Positions 1-6,097 are shown, numbered from the stretch's first letter. The stretch: 6,671 bases of DNA from JBHGBB01 sp041946755 (GCA_041946755.1 JBHGBB010000204.1:1-6671), one strand, 5' to 3'. Translations and numbers: made by a program. The notes: generated by a model not told the origin, from the sequence alone.

Positions 1-896
1 CTCAGTTTCTGGAAAGAAGCCGGTTTCAGGAAGGATTAGCCTGTGAGTTGATTAATGGCCGATATGGATATATTGATACTACTGGGAAAACGGTTATCGC
101 ACCTCAATTCCTCATTGCCTATAATTTCTCTGAAGGATTAGCTTCGGTCAGAGTAGAAGGCAAATGGGGGTATATCGACAAAAAAGGGACAATGGTTATC
201 TTGCCACAATATGCGAACGTGAAAGATTTCTCTAATGGTTTAGCTGCGGTTCAAATGAACAATAAATGGGGATATATCAATAAAACCGGAAAGATGGTTA
301 TCGCTCCTAGATTCGATATTGCTTGGGAGTTTAATGAAGGATTGGGGGGTGTAAAAATAGCTGATAAATGGAATTATATTGATAAGACCGGTAAAATAGT
401 GTTCAATCTACCCTATGATAATTTCGGTCGTATATCAGAAGGTTTAATTAATGTAAAAGTTGGAGATAAATGGGGATATATCGATAAAACCGGAAAGATG
501 GTTATCCCTCCCCAATTTAATCGTGTTGAGCCTTTTTCTGAAGGACTAGCGGATGTGAACATTGGCAATGGCGATCTTGAACCGGAACAATGGGGATATA
601 TCGATAAAAAAGGAAGGTTTATTATTCAACCCCAGTATCAAGATGCATCAAGATTTCATGATGGATTAGCTGCGGTTACTTATAGTGGAAAAACAGTAAT
701 ATTTTGCGAAAAAAAAATAGTAGAACATGGAAAGTTCGGATATATTGATAAAACGGGGAAGATGGTAATTGAACCGGAATATGGCTATACTTATGATTTT
801 TATGATTTTGATCATGGAATTGCAGAAGTCCAATTGGGTGAAAAAATCGGGTATATTAATAGAATCGGGAAATATGTCTGGGAACCGACGAAATAG
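1..896 (+). CDS. WG-repeat protein, 5'-truncated by window edge
   Basis: The reading frame is open from base 3, and residues before the first possible start (TTG at 48) already read as WG repeat (QFLERSRFQEGLACELI), so the gene begins upstream and that TTG is not its start. About eight repeats of roughly 34 residues follow, each of the form GYID.TGK.VI.PQF...F.EGLA.V, matching the WG beta-repeat family. Two repeats carry insertions, after EGLADVNIGNGD and after GLAAVTYSGK. The protein ends in a half repeat, GYINRIGKYVWEPTK, almost the same as the end of the next gene, so the two are tandem paralogues. WG repeats are known as beta-rich repeat domains, often in exported or surface proteins, without a defined general function. 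Whether this copy is exported cannot be judged because its N-terminus is missing. Family assignment is firm; role is unknown. Confidence 0.93.
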   Translation, partial: QFLERSRFQEGLACELINGRYGYIDTTGKTVIAPQFLIAYNFSEGLASVRVEGKWGYIDKKGTMVILPQYANVKDFSNGLAAVQMNNKWGYINKTGKMVIAPRFDIAWEFNEGLGGVKIADKWNYIDKTGKIVFNLPYDNFGRISEGLINVKVGDKWGYIDKTGKMVIPPQFNRVEPFSEGLADVNIGNGDLEPEQWGYIDKKGRFIIQPQYQDASRFHDGLAAVTYSGKTVIFCEKKIVEHGKFGYIDKTGKMVIEPEYGYTYDFYDFDHGIAEVQLGEKIGYINRIGKYVWEPTK

Positions 897-899
897 TTT

Positions 900-969
900 A
901 TGCTCATTTAAAATTTAGCCCTTCGATCTGCCTTAGGCGGATTCAGGGTAAACATTTAGCAATGAGCAT
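900..969. repeat. Nested inverted repeats between the two WG genes
   Basis: A perfect 9-bp inverted repeat, ATGCTCATT at 900-908 and AATGAGCAT at 961-969, flanks this spacer just after the first WG stop codon. Inside it, 919-948 forms an imperfect hairpin (CCCT..GAT..GCC against GGC..ATT..AGGG, loop TTA). It resembles the CCCTTCGA...CAGGG type of dispersed intergenic palindrome. No T-run follows, so a terminator role is doubtful; an inserted REP-like element is the better guess. Confidence 0.5.
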
Positions 970-1013
970 TTCAAATTTAATATTACCTAGCGTACAATCG
1001 AAAGGATAACTCA

Positions 1014-2111
1014 ATGAAAAAGATCGGATGCCTATTATTTTGTCTCATGTTTCTTGTGGTTTTATCTTTTGCGCAGGCGGAGAAGAAGGATGAATCGGTT
1101 AAACTTAATCCAGTGCAAAAGGATGGGAAGTGGGGATATATTGACCGAACCGGGAAGATAGTTATTCAACCCCAATTTGCTTATGCAAATAATTTTTTTG
1201 AAGGATTAGCTGCGGTTGAAATCGGAGATAAAAAAGGATATATTGACCGGACCGGAAAATTGGTTATCCAGCCCAAATTTGATTGGGCAAATCCTTTTTT
1301 TGATGGATTAGCCCAAGTTGAAATTGGCAAAAAAATGGGATATATTGATCGGACTGGTAAATTGATAAATAACGCATTATTCGATAAAGCAGGTTTTCGG
1401 TTTTATGATGGGTTGGCTGTGGTTCTGCTTAATGGTAGTTATGGATATGTTGATACTACTGGGAAGATGGTCATCTCACCGCAATTCTTGTTAGCAGAAT
1501 CCTTTTTTGAGGGTTTAGCAGCGGTTAGAATTAAAGGAGATTGGGGATATATTAATAAAACTGGCAAGGTAATCATTCCGCCTCAATTTGAGCAAACGCG
1601 ATCTTTTTCTGAAGGATTAGCAGCAGTTAAATTTAAGAAAGGTTGGGGGTATATCGATAAAACCGGGAAAACGGTTATTCCCGCTCAATTTGAAGATGCT
1701 GGGAAGTATATGCAGGGACAAGCTTTAGTAAAGCTTAATAATAAATGGGGGTTAATCGACAAAAAAGGAAAAATACTAATCAAACCGCAATTTGAAGAGC
1801 TCGGTGGGTTTTCTGAAGGGTTAGCGATTATAAAACTAAATGGCAAATATGGATTTATTGATACTACCGGGAAAATAGTTATTCAACCGCAATACAATTT
1901 TGTTTTACCTTTTCATGAAGGATTAGCTAGGGCAGATATAGACCATTTTAAATGTGGGTATATTGATAAAACAGGTAAAATGGTAATTCCATCAAAATTT
2001 GTTTCTGGTAGTAATTTTTCTGACAGTATAGCTCATGTACTAGTTAGTTTAGATGATAAATTTGGATATATCGATAAGACCGGGAAATATATCTGGGAGC
2101 CGACGAAATAG
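1014..2111 (+). CDS. Secreted WG-repeat protein
   Basis: This 365-residue protein starts at ATG 1014, supported by AAAGGA at 1001-1006 seven bases upstream. Residues 1-22 are a clear signal peptide: KK after Met, a hydrophobic core rich in L, F and V, and an AQA site before Glu23. The mature protein should therefore leave the cytoplasm. From about residue 37 there are nine WG repeats plus a C-terminal half repeat (GYIDKTGKYIWEPTK). Typical units read KWGYIDRTGKIVIQPQF and then FFEGLAAVEI. Repeat 3 is degenerate (LINNALF replaces VI.PQF), repeat 6 lacks the EGLA motif, and repeat 9 has DSIA instead. Repeats 4 and 5 align well with the first complete repeats of the upstream paralogue. No catalytic motif is visible. 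The protein is probably a periplasmic or surface beta-repeat scaffold; its ligand cannot be named. It may be co-transcribed with the upstream copy across 117 bp. Confidence 0.95.
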   Translation: MKKIGCLLFCLMFLVVLSFAQAEKKDESVKLNPVQKDGKWGYIDRTGKIVIQPQFAYANNFFEGLAAVEIGDKKGYIDRTGKLVIQPKFDWANPFFDGLAQVEIGKKMGYIDRTGKLINNALFDKAGFRFYDGLAVVLLNGSYGYVDTTGKMVISPQFLLAESFFEGLAAVRIKGDWGYINKTGKVIIPPQFEQTRSFSEGLAAVKFKKGWGYIDKTGKTVIPAQFEDAGKYMQGQALVKLNNKWGLIDKKGKILIKPQFEELGGFSEGLAIIKLNGKYGFIDTTGKIVIQPQYNFVLPFHEGLARADIDHFKCGYIDKTGKMVIPSKFVSGSNFSDSIAHVLVSLDDKFGYIDKTGKYIWEPTK

Positions 2112-2125
2112 GGAAAACAGTACCG

Positions 2126-2177
2126 CCGGCTGTTAGCCGGTCAATAATTTTAAATATTCGCAGGCTGATAGCCTACG
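2126..2177. repeat. Pair of GGCTGWTAGCC palindromes
   Basis: Two small hairpins share an 11-bp core 35 bp apart. The core is GGCTGTTAGCC at 2128-2138, within a 6-bp stem CCGGCT/AGCCGG, and GGCTGATAGCC at 2163-2173, within the stem AGGCT/AGCCT plus two outer CG pairs. Both loops are 3 nt. They lie 14 and 50 bp after the WG stop codon. The first is followed by the A/T-rich stretch CAATAATTTTAAAT, so it could help end transcription. The shared core suggests a REP-like pair. Confidence 0.6.
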
Positions 2178-2203
2178 CTACTTTTATAACTCCAATAAAA
2201 TGA

Positions 2204-2264
2204 ATAGAAAATCAGATTCTCTATTAGAGAAACTGATTTTCTATGGGTTCAAAATATTGAACCC
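2204..2264. repeat. Two abutting strong hairpins
   Basis: Positions 2204-2244 form an almost perfect 41-nt hairpin: a 12-bp stem (ATAGAAAATCAG with CTGATTTTCTAT), one A-A mismatch, 6 bp (TTCTCT with AGAGAA) and the loop ATT. Directly abutting, 2245-2264 forms a perfect 8-bp stem (GGGTTCAA with TTGAACCC) with the loop AATA. They sit 24 bp before the methyltransferase start codon. Neither is followed by a T-run on the + strand. They could be a palindromic repeat pair, a transcript-stabilising 3' structure for the WG mRNA, or an attenuating leader for the next gene. Confidence 0.7.
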
Positions 2265-2268
2265 CTAC

Positions 2269-2297
2269 ATGAAACATAAAATCGTTTTATGAGTTTC
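2269..2297 (+). promoter_or_regulatory. Start-codon hairpin with overlapping mini-ORF
   Basis: The methyltransferase ATG (2289-2291) has no Shine-Dalgarno sequence. It lies inside a hairpin: CATAAAA 2275-2281 pairs with TTTTATG 2285-2291, loop TCG. If the GA around 2291-2292 bulges, GAAAC 2271-2275 can also pair with GTTTC 2293-2297. A seven-codon ORF (MKHKIVL) starts at ATG 2269 and its TGA (2290-2292) overlaps the gene's ATG as ATGA, an arrangement typical of translational coupling. The mini-ORF itself has no clear ribosome-binding site. Sequence facts are certain; a regulatory role is inference. Confidence 0.35.
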
Positions 2298-2846
2298 CGG
2301 GAAAATTGGATTAAGAGAATCAATAGAATTGTTACCGGCAGTTCGAAGATAAAAGTTCCTTCAACCATTTTCGGGGCAATTATCTTTTTCAGCATTATCA
2401 TCGGGCTGTTTATACTCTTTGCCAAACTCGGAGTATGGCTCCATTTTCCGGGATTGTTGCCGGAAGGGTGGAATAAACTTGTTTCGATACCATTTATCTT
2501 TATTGGATTATGGTTTGCCGGTTGGTCGAACCTGAAATTCTTCAATGCGAAAGGGACTCCGGTACCATTGAATCCGCCACCGAAATTAGTTGAAACCGGG
2601 CCCTATGCTTATACTCGGAACCCGATGTTAACCGGGGTATTCTTTCTTATTTTCGGGTTAGGGATATGGTATAACTCGATTGCGGTTGCGTTTATTTTTA
2701 CTCCCTTATTTATCGCGATTATGGTTATCGAAATTAAACTGATTGAAGAGCCGGAACTCGAACTCCGGTTAGGACAACCGTATCTGGATTATAAAAACCG
2801 GGTACCGATGTTCTTTCCCCGATTAAATAAAAACCGGAAACAATAA
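2289..2846 (+). CDS. Integral-membrane methyltransferase, ICMT/PEMT-like
   Basis: This 185-residue protein belongs to the small membrane methyltransferases grouped as isoprenylcysteine carboxyl methyltransferase / phospholipid methyltransferase. The diagnostic C-terminal half is present: ETGPYAYTRNPMLTG (residues 102-116, matching the GPY.Y.RNPMY.G signature), then IEEPELELRLGQPYLDYKNR (152-171) and VPMFFPR (172-178). In this superfamily these segments form the S-adenosylmethionine and active-site region. Hydrophobic membrane spans lie near residues 24-48, 64-80 and 114-147, the last long enough to be a helical hairpin. The usual Tyr after RNPM is Leu here. The true substrate (lipid, quinone, prenyl or other small molecule) cannot be told from sequence. 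The start at 2289 is the only in-frame ATG near the N-terminus and an in-frame stop lies just upstream (2277), but it has no ribosome-binding site. The TPR gene follows 52 bp later on the same strand and may share its transcript. Confidence 0.9.
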   Translation: MSFRENWIKRINRIVTGSSKIKVPSTIFGAIIFFSIIIGLFILFAKLGVWLHFPGLLPEGWNKLVSIPFIFIGLWFAGWSNLKFFNAKGTPVPLNPPPKLVETGPYAYTRNPMLTGVFFLIFGLGIWYNSIAVAFIFTPLFIAIMVIEIKLIEEPELELRLGQPYLDYKNRVPMFFPRLNKNRKQ

Positions 2847-2885
2847 GAAGCAAGAAAAATCTGCATATCACTACGATATAGTGTT

Positions 2886-2890
2886 AAAGG
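2886..2890 (+). promoter_or_regulatory. Ribosome-binding site fixing the TPR gene start
   Basis: AAAGG lies eight bases upstream of ATG 2899. An in-frame GTG at 2881 would extend the protein by six residues, but it would place this Shine-Dalgarno inside the coding region and has none of its own. A small inverted repeat (CACTA 2869-2873 with TAGTG 2879-2883) overlaps that GTG. The ATG at 2899 is preferred. Confidence 0.75.
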
Positions 2891-2898
2891 TAATCTAT

Positions 2899-4485
2899 AT
2901 GAAAAAAAAGGTAAATCAATGGATAAATTTAATCAAATCCGGACGATTGAATGCGATCTTGAAAAAAGCTACTGTTGCTGATATTGGACTACTCTGTGAT
3001 GTCGGTGAATGGTTTCATGATAAAAAGGCGTTTGGTATATCGCAGAAGATATTCCAGCGTATAACCGAGCTAGACCCGAAACATGCGTATGCTTGGTTTA
3101 AAACCGGGTATGCATTGGATGAACTGAAAAGATATAAAGAAGCTATTCGCTGTTATAATCAAGCGATTAAACTCGATCCTAAAGATAATGTTGCATGGGT
3201 AAACAAAGGATTTGCATTCAGTAACCTTGGAAAATATAATGAGGCTATTTTTTGTTATAACCGAGCTATCTGGATCGATCCGAAATATTGGCTTGCCTGG
3301 CTTAATAAGGGCTGTGATTTAGCTAATCTTGAAAGCCATAAGGCTGCTATTATCTGCTATGACAAATCGATTAAGCTTAACCCGAAATACGTAAAGGCAT
3401 GGTATAACAAAGGGAATGCGTTAGAAGAACTCGGTAGATTTGAAGCGGCTATCGCTTGTTATAATAGAGCGTTGCGACTAAATCCAAAGCACGTTATGGC
3501 GCTAAATAATAAAGGACTTGTACTAAATAGTTTAGGCAAACCAACGGCCGCGATCATGTGTTATAACCAAGCGATTAAACTTGATCCTAAAAAGAGTTTA
3601 GTCTGGTATAACAAAGGATTAGCGCTCGATGATTTGAAGAAATGTAAAGAAGCGCTGGTTTGTTTTAATAAGGTTCTGGAGTTAGACCCAAAAGATTACC
3701 AAGCGATGGTTGATAAAGGGAATCAATTAGATAACCTTGGCAAACCAAAGGAAGCGATTATTTTATATAATCAAGCGATACGGCTTAACCGGAGCTACCT
3801 CTTGGCGTGGTATAACAAAGGTGTTGTATTAGCTAATCTTGGTCGGCATCGGGAAGCTATTGCTTGTTATACTCAAACGCTTAAACTTGACCCGAAATAT
3901 CCGCATGCATGGGTTACTAAAGGATATGAACTTGGACAACTTGATCGATATGCCGATGCAATTGAATGTTTTAATAAAGCTATTAGATTGAATCCAAAAG
4001 ATGCTAAAATCTGGGATAATAAAGGATATATTCTTGGAAAACTGAATAAGACAAGACAGGAACTTGCGTGTTATACTCAGATGGTTAAATTAGAGCCGAA
4101 AAATGCAGATGCTTGGTATAATAAAGGGTATGTATTAGGTAAACTGAAAAGATATCGAGAAGAAATTGCCTGCTATAATCAAGCGATTAAATTAAACCCG
4201 AAATTTGCTGATGCTTGGTTAAATAAGGGGGAAGCGTATAAGAAACTGAATAAATATCAAACTGCGCTATCCTGCTACCATAGAGTATTAATGATAATTC
4301 CTCAAGATGATTATGCTTGGTATGATATTGCCTGTGTCTATACTCTCCAAGGGAAAAAAGAGCCGGCATTATCGCATCTCGCTAAAGCCATTAAGTTCAA
4401 TATTAAGAATAAACAAGATGCTAAAACTGATAAAGATTTCGCTACCCTTTGGCAAGATAAAGAGTTCAAGAAATTAGTTAAATAA
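2899..4485 (+). CDS. TPR-array protein, 13 gap-free repeats
   Basis: The 528-residue protein has no signal peptide or membrane segment, so it is probably cytoplasmic. After a 62-residue N-terminal part that includes one degenerate helix-turn-helix ending ITELDPKH, 13 canonical tetratricopeptide repeats of exactly 34 residues run without insertion from residue 63 to 504, followed by a 24-residue tail (FATLWQDKEFKKLVK) common at the end of TPR proteins. Each repeat shows the TPR pattern with W4, G8, A20, Y/F24, A27 and P32, for example AWYNKG...AIACYNRALRLNPK. Cysteine occupies repeat position 23 in 11 of 13 repeats (Leu in repeat 7, His in 13). TPR arrays form superhelical protein-binding scaffolds; no fused enzymatic domain is present, so the partner is unknown. 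It lies 52 bp after the methyltransferase, possibly in one operon, and converges on gpsA. Confidence 0.95.
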   Translation: MKKKVNQWINLIKSGRLNAILKKATVADIGLLCDVGEWFHDKKAFGISQKIFQRITELDPKHAYAWFKTGYALDELKRYKEAIRCYNQAIKLDPKDNVAWVNKGFAFSNLGKYNEAIFCYNRAIWIDPKYWLAWLNKGCDLANLESHKAAIICYDKSIKLNPKYVKAWYNKGNALEELGRFEAAIACYNRALRLNPKHVMALNNKGLVLNSLGKPTAAIMCYNQAIKLDPKKSLVWYNKGLALDDLKKCKEALVCFNKVLELDPKDYQAMVDKGNQLDNLGKPKEAIILYNQAIRLNRSYLLAWYNKGVVLANLGRHREAIACYTQTLKLDPKYPHAWVTKGYELGQLDRYADAIECFNKAIRLNPKDAKIWDNKGYILGKLNKTRQELACYTQMVKLEPKNADAWYNKGYVLGKLKRYREEIACYNQAIKLNPKFADAWLNKGEAYKKLNKYQTALSCYHRVLMIIPQDDYAWYDIACVYTLQGKKEPALSHLAKAIKFNIKNKQDAKTDKDFATLWQDKEFKKLVK

Positions 4486-4551
4486 ACTCATCGATAATAT
4501 CTAGTAGTTCCTCGAATATAAATCCGATTCTATTCTTCAAAAAGATAATCA

Positions 4552-4707
4552 GGGCGAATCGGTGATTCGCCCCTACCGCAGGAAAAACAATTTCTTGGGT
4601 AGGGGCGACCCATTGGGTCGCCTATAATCACCCCAAAAAACGTACAAACCAGGCAAAACATCCAACTTCGCTAAAAAAGCTTCGATGGATAAATGTTTCG
4701 CCCCTAC
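4552..4707. repeat. Cluster of three GTAGGGG-type palindromes (with 4718-4736)
   Basis: Three hairpins share a GTAGGGGCG edge. Copy 1 (4552-4576) has a perfect 9-bp stem GGGCGAATC/GATTCGCCC, loop GGT, then CCTAC. Copy 2 (4599-4622) begins GTAGGGG, with an 8-bp stem GGCGACCC/GGGTCGCC, loop ATT. Copy 3 (4652-4707) is longer-looped: GGC.AAACAT pairs with ATGTTT.GCC and ends CCCCTAC. Copies 1 and 2 face each other so that CCCCTAC and GTAGGGG also pair. Just beyond, 4718-4736 forms an 8-bp stem GCGAAAGT/ACTTTCGC, loop AGA. Stem sequences differ between copies while pairing and the edge motif are kept, as in REP-like mobile palindromes. No coding region is visible in 4486-4925. Confidence 0.75.
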
Positions 4708-4750
4708 CAAAGGCATAGCGAAAGTAGAACTTTCGCACTCCACATGTTTT

Positions 4751-4781
4751 AGGATGAACGAGATAATATCTCGTTCATCCT
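4751..4781. terminator. 14-bp perfect hairpin between convergent genes
   Basis: AGGATGAACGAGAT (4751-4764) pairs perfectly with ATCTCGTTCATCCT (4768-4781) around the loop AAT. ACAT at 4742-4745 and ATGT at 4783-4786 may add an outer stem. It lies 265 bp after the TPR stop codon and 145 bp after the gpsA stop codon, so it could act on both transcripts. There is no T-run on either side, so classical intrinsic termination is uncertain, and its core recurs at 4833-4853, which fits a repeat element equally well. Confidence 0.5.
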
Positions 4782-4832
4782 TATGTCGGTAAAAATCGGG
4801 TACAAATTTGTAATTGGGAGCGGGGGTGGTAC

Positions 4833-4853
4833 GAACGAGATAATATCTAGTTC
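4833..4853. repeat. Second copy of the 21-bp palindrome core
   Basis: This 21-bp palindrome matches the core at 4756-4776 (GAACGAGAT-AAT-ATCTCGTTC) at 20 of 21 positions, 77 bp further on. The single change (C to A at 4849) leaves one mismatch in the stem. It lies 72 bp past the gpsA stop codon in the direction of gpsA transcription. It could be a protein-binding operator-like site or a duplicated hairpin; nothing in the window names a binding protein. Confidence 0.65.
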
Positions 4854-4925
4854 GGTCTTATTCCCCAGATAGAAAAGTCAAAATTAAGAAGGAAATGGGT
4901 AAGGAAATAGGTGAAATAAGAGGAA

Positions 4926-5936
4926 TTATTTAATTTGTTCCATTTCGGGTTTAGCGTCTCGCATCATCAGTTCGCTAACCGCTTGTAGAGGAGGTTTGTT
5001 CTGGTATAAAACCTGATATACCTGGTCGGTGATCGGCATTATAATTTCGAGCGATAGCGCTAGTTCATAAGCCGCTTTAGTGGTTCTAACCCCTTCAACC
5101 ACCATTCCGATTTCATCTAATGCCTGCTGTACCGATTCCTTTTTAGCAATTTTCTCGCCAAACGCTCGGTTTCTAGAATGCCGGCTGGTGCAGGTGACTA
5201 CCAAATCCCCTAATCCGGTCAATCCGGAGAAGGTTAGAGGGTTACCGCCGAGTTTGATGCCGATCCGGCTCATTTCAGCCAAGCCCCGGGTAATTAACGC
5301 CGCTTTGGTATTATCGCCGAACCCGAGTCCATCAGAAATCCCAGCGCCGATTGCGATAATATTTTTCAAAGCGCCCCCGATTTCGACTCCAATCAAATCC
5401 GGGTTAGTATATACCCGGAACCGGGGAGACATCATCAGATTTTGTACCGATTGCATAATCCCTAAATCGAATCCGGAAATGACTACGGTAGTCGGTACAT
5501 CCCGGCTGACTTCTTCCGCATGCGATGGTCCGGATAGAACCGTTATCTGCCGTTGATATACTTTTGGAATAACTTGAGAAATAACTTCTGATAATCGCAA
5601 CTGGGTTTCGGTTTCCAACCCTTTCGCGCAATTGATAATAATCATTTCATCGGTTAGATAAGGAGCTAACTGCTGGCATACCGGTCGAACGGTATGGGAA
5701 GGTAATGCTAATAGAACTGCAGTCGCATTCTGGAGCGCTTCAGTAAAATCGTTGGTAATCAAGACCGAGTCCGGGATTTTTATTCCCGGTAGGAACCGGT
5801 CATGTTCCCGGTTCTTAACCAGTTTTTCATATACCGGTTTATCGAATTCCCAAAGAGAAACCTCTTCCCCTTTATTAGCTAATAACCGGGCTAAGGTAAT
5901 TCCCCAACTGCCGGCACCTAAAACTGCAATCGCCAT
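4926..5936 (-). CDS. gpsA: Glycerol-3-phosphate dehydrogenase [NAD(P)+]
   Basis: This 336-residue cytoplasmic enzyme interconverts dihydroxyacetone phosphate and sn-glycerol-3-phosphate with NAD(P)H, supplying the glycerol backbone of bacterial phospholipids. The N-terminal Rossmann motif is GAGSWG (residues 7-12). Family signatures follow in order: LLALPSHTVRP (75-85), CAKGLE with Lys105 (103-108), SGPSHAEEV (135-143), GGALKNIIAIGAGISDGLG (187-205) with the expected catalytic Lys191, GLTGLGDLVVTCTS (238-251) with Asp244, then SRNRAFG (254-260) and EGVRTT (291-296). Length and all key residues are normal, so it should be active. The ATG start aligns with the Rossmann strand, and a weak GAGAG lies six bases upstream. 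The common partner plsY is not adjacent here. The gene converges on the TPR gene and is bracketed on both sides by GTAGGGG palindrome clusters. Confidence 0.98.
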   Translation of the reverse strand: MAIAVLGAGSWGITLARLLANKGEEVSLWEFDKPVYEKLVKNREHDRFLPGIKIPDSVLITNDFTEALQNATAVLLALPSHTVRPVCQQLAPYLTDEMIIINCAKGLETETQLRLSEVISQVIPKVYQRQITVLSGPSHAEEVSRDVPTTVVISGFDLGIMQSVQNLMMSPRFRVYTNPDLIGVEIGGALKNIIAIGAGISDGLGFGDNTKAALITRGLAEMSRIGIKLGGNPLTFSGLTGLGDLVVTCTSRHSRNRAFGEKIAKKESVQQALDEIGMVVEGVRTTKAAYELALSLEIIMPITDQVYQVLYQNKPPLQAVSELMMRDAKPEMEQIK

Positions 5937-5951
5937 AATGCACTCTCGCCA

Positions 5952-5977
5952 CGAATATACTCGAATATACTCGAATA
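5952..5977. repeat. 10-bp tandem repeat upstream of gpsA
   Basis: CGAATATACT occurs twice in a row (5952-5961, 5962-5971) followed by CGAATA, giving 2.6 exact units. It starts 16 bp upstream of the gpsA start codon, within the expected 5' leader. On the gpsA strand each unit contains TATATTCG, a weak -10-like sequence. The 10-bp period is close to one helical turn, so stacked protein sites are possible, but slippage of a short A/T-rich repeat is the simpler explanation. Confidence 0.7.
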
Positions 5978-5987
5978 AATTTTTAAG

Positions 5988-6097
5988 GTAGGGGTGGGGT
6001 TTCCCCGCCCGAAATTGGCAGAAAATTTCTCCGATGCTCGGAGTGTTTCATCTGCTCCTACCAAATCAAAAACCGGGCGAGGGAACCTCGCCCCTAC
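5988..6097. repeat. 110-bp composite of GTAGGGG palindromes, MITE-like
   Basis: The element begins GTAGGGG and ends CCCCTAC. Its 24-bp ends (5988-6011 and 6074-6097) are inverted copies matching at 20 of 24 positions. Each end is itself a hairpin with a 3-nt loop (TTT and GAA). Between them, 6017-6061 forms a third hairpin, CTCCGA/TCGGAG around TGC plus an outer GCAGA/TCTGC stem, and ends CTCCTAC, the diverged edge motif. It has no ORF of note. The ends look like terminal inverted repeats, but I see no clean target-site duplication. It lies 51 bp upstream of the gpsA start codon. Confidence 0.65.

Noticed and set aside
48..50. TTG as start of the first WG gene
   Set aside because: The frame is open to the window edge and the upstream residues are WG-repeat sequence, so the gene starts outside the window.
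2249..2545. 98-codon - strand frame opposite the methyltransferase
   Set aside because: It is the antisense shadow of a well-supported gene with family motifs, and has no recognisable domain.
2881..2883. GTG as start of the TPR gene
   Set aside because: ATG 2899 has a well-spaced AAAGG; the GTG lacks a ribosome-binding site and adds only six residues.
4552..4853. CRISPR-like array in the convergent spacer
   Set aside because: Repeats are self-complementary, variable in stem sequence, irregularly spaced and in mixed orientation, and no cas gene is present.
5080..5556. 158-codon + strand frame opposite gpsA, and other short frames over gpsA (5404-5631, 5752-5991)
   Set aside because: All overlap a complete gpsA with all key residues and show no protein-family features.
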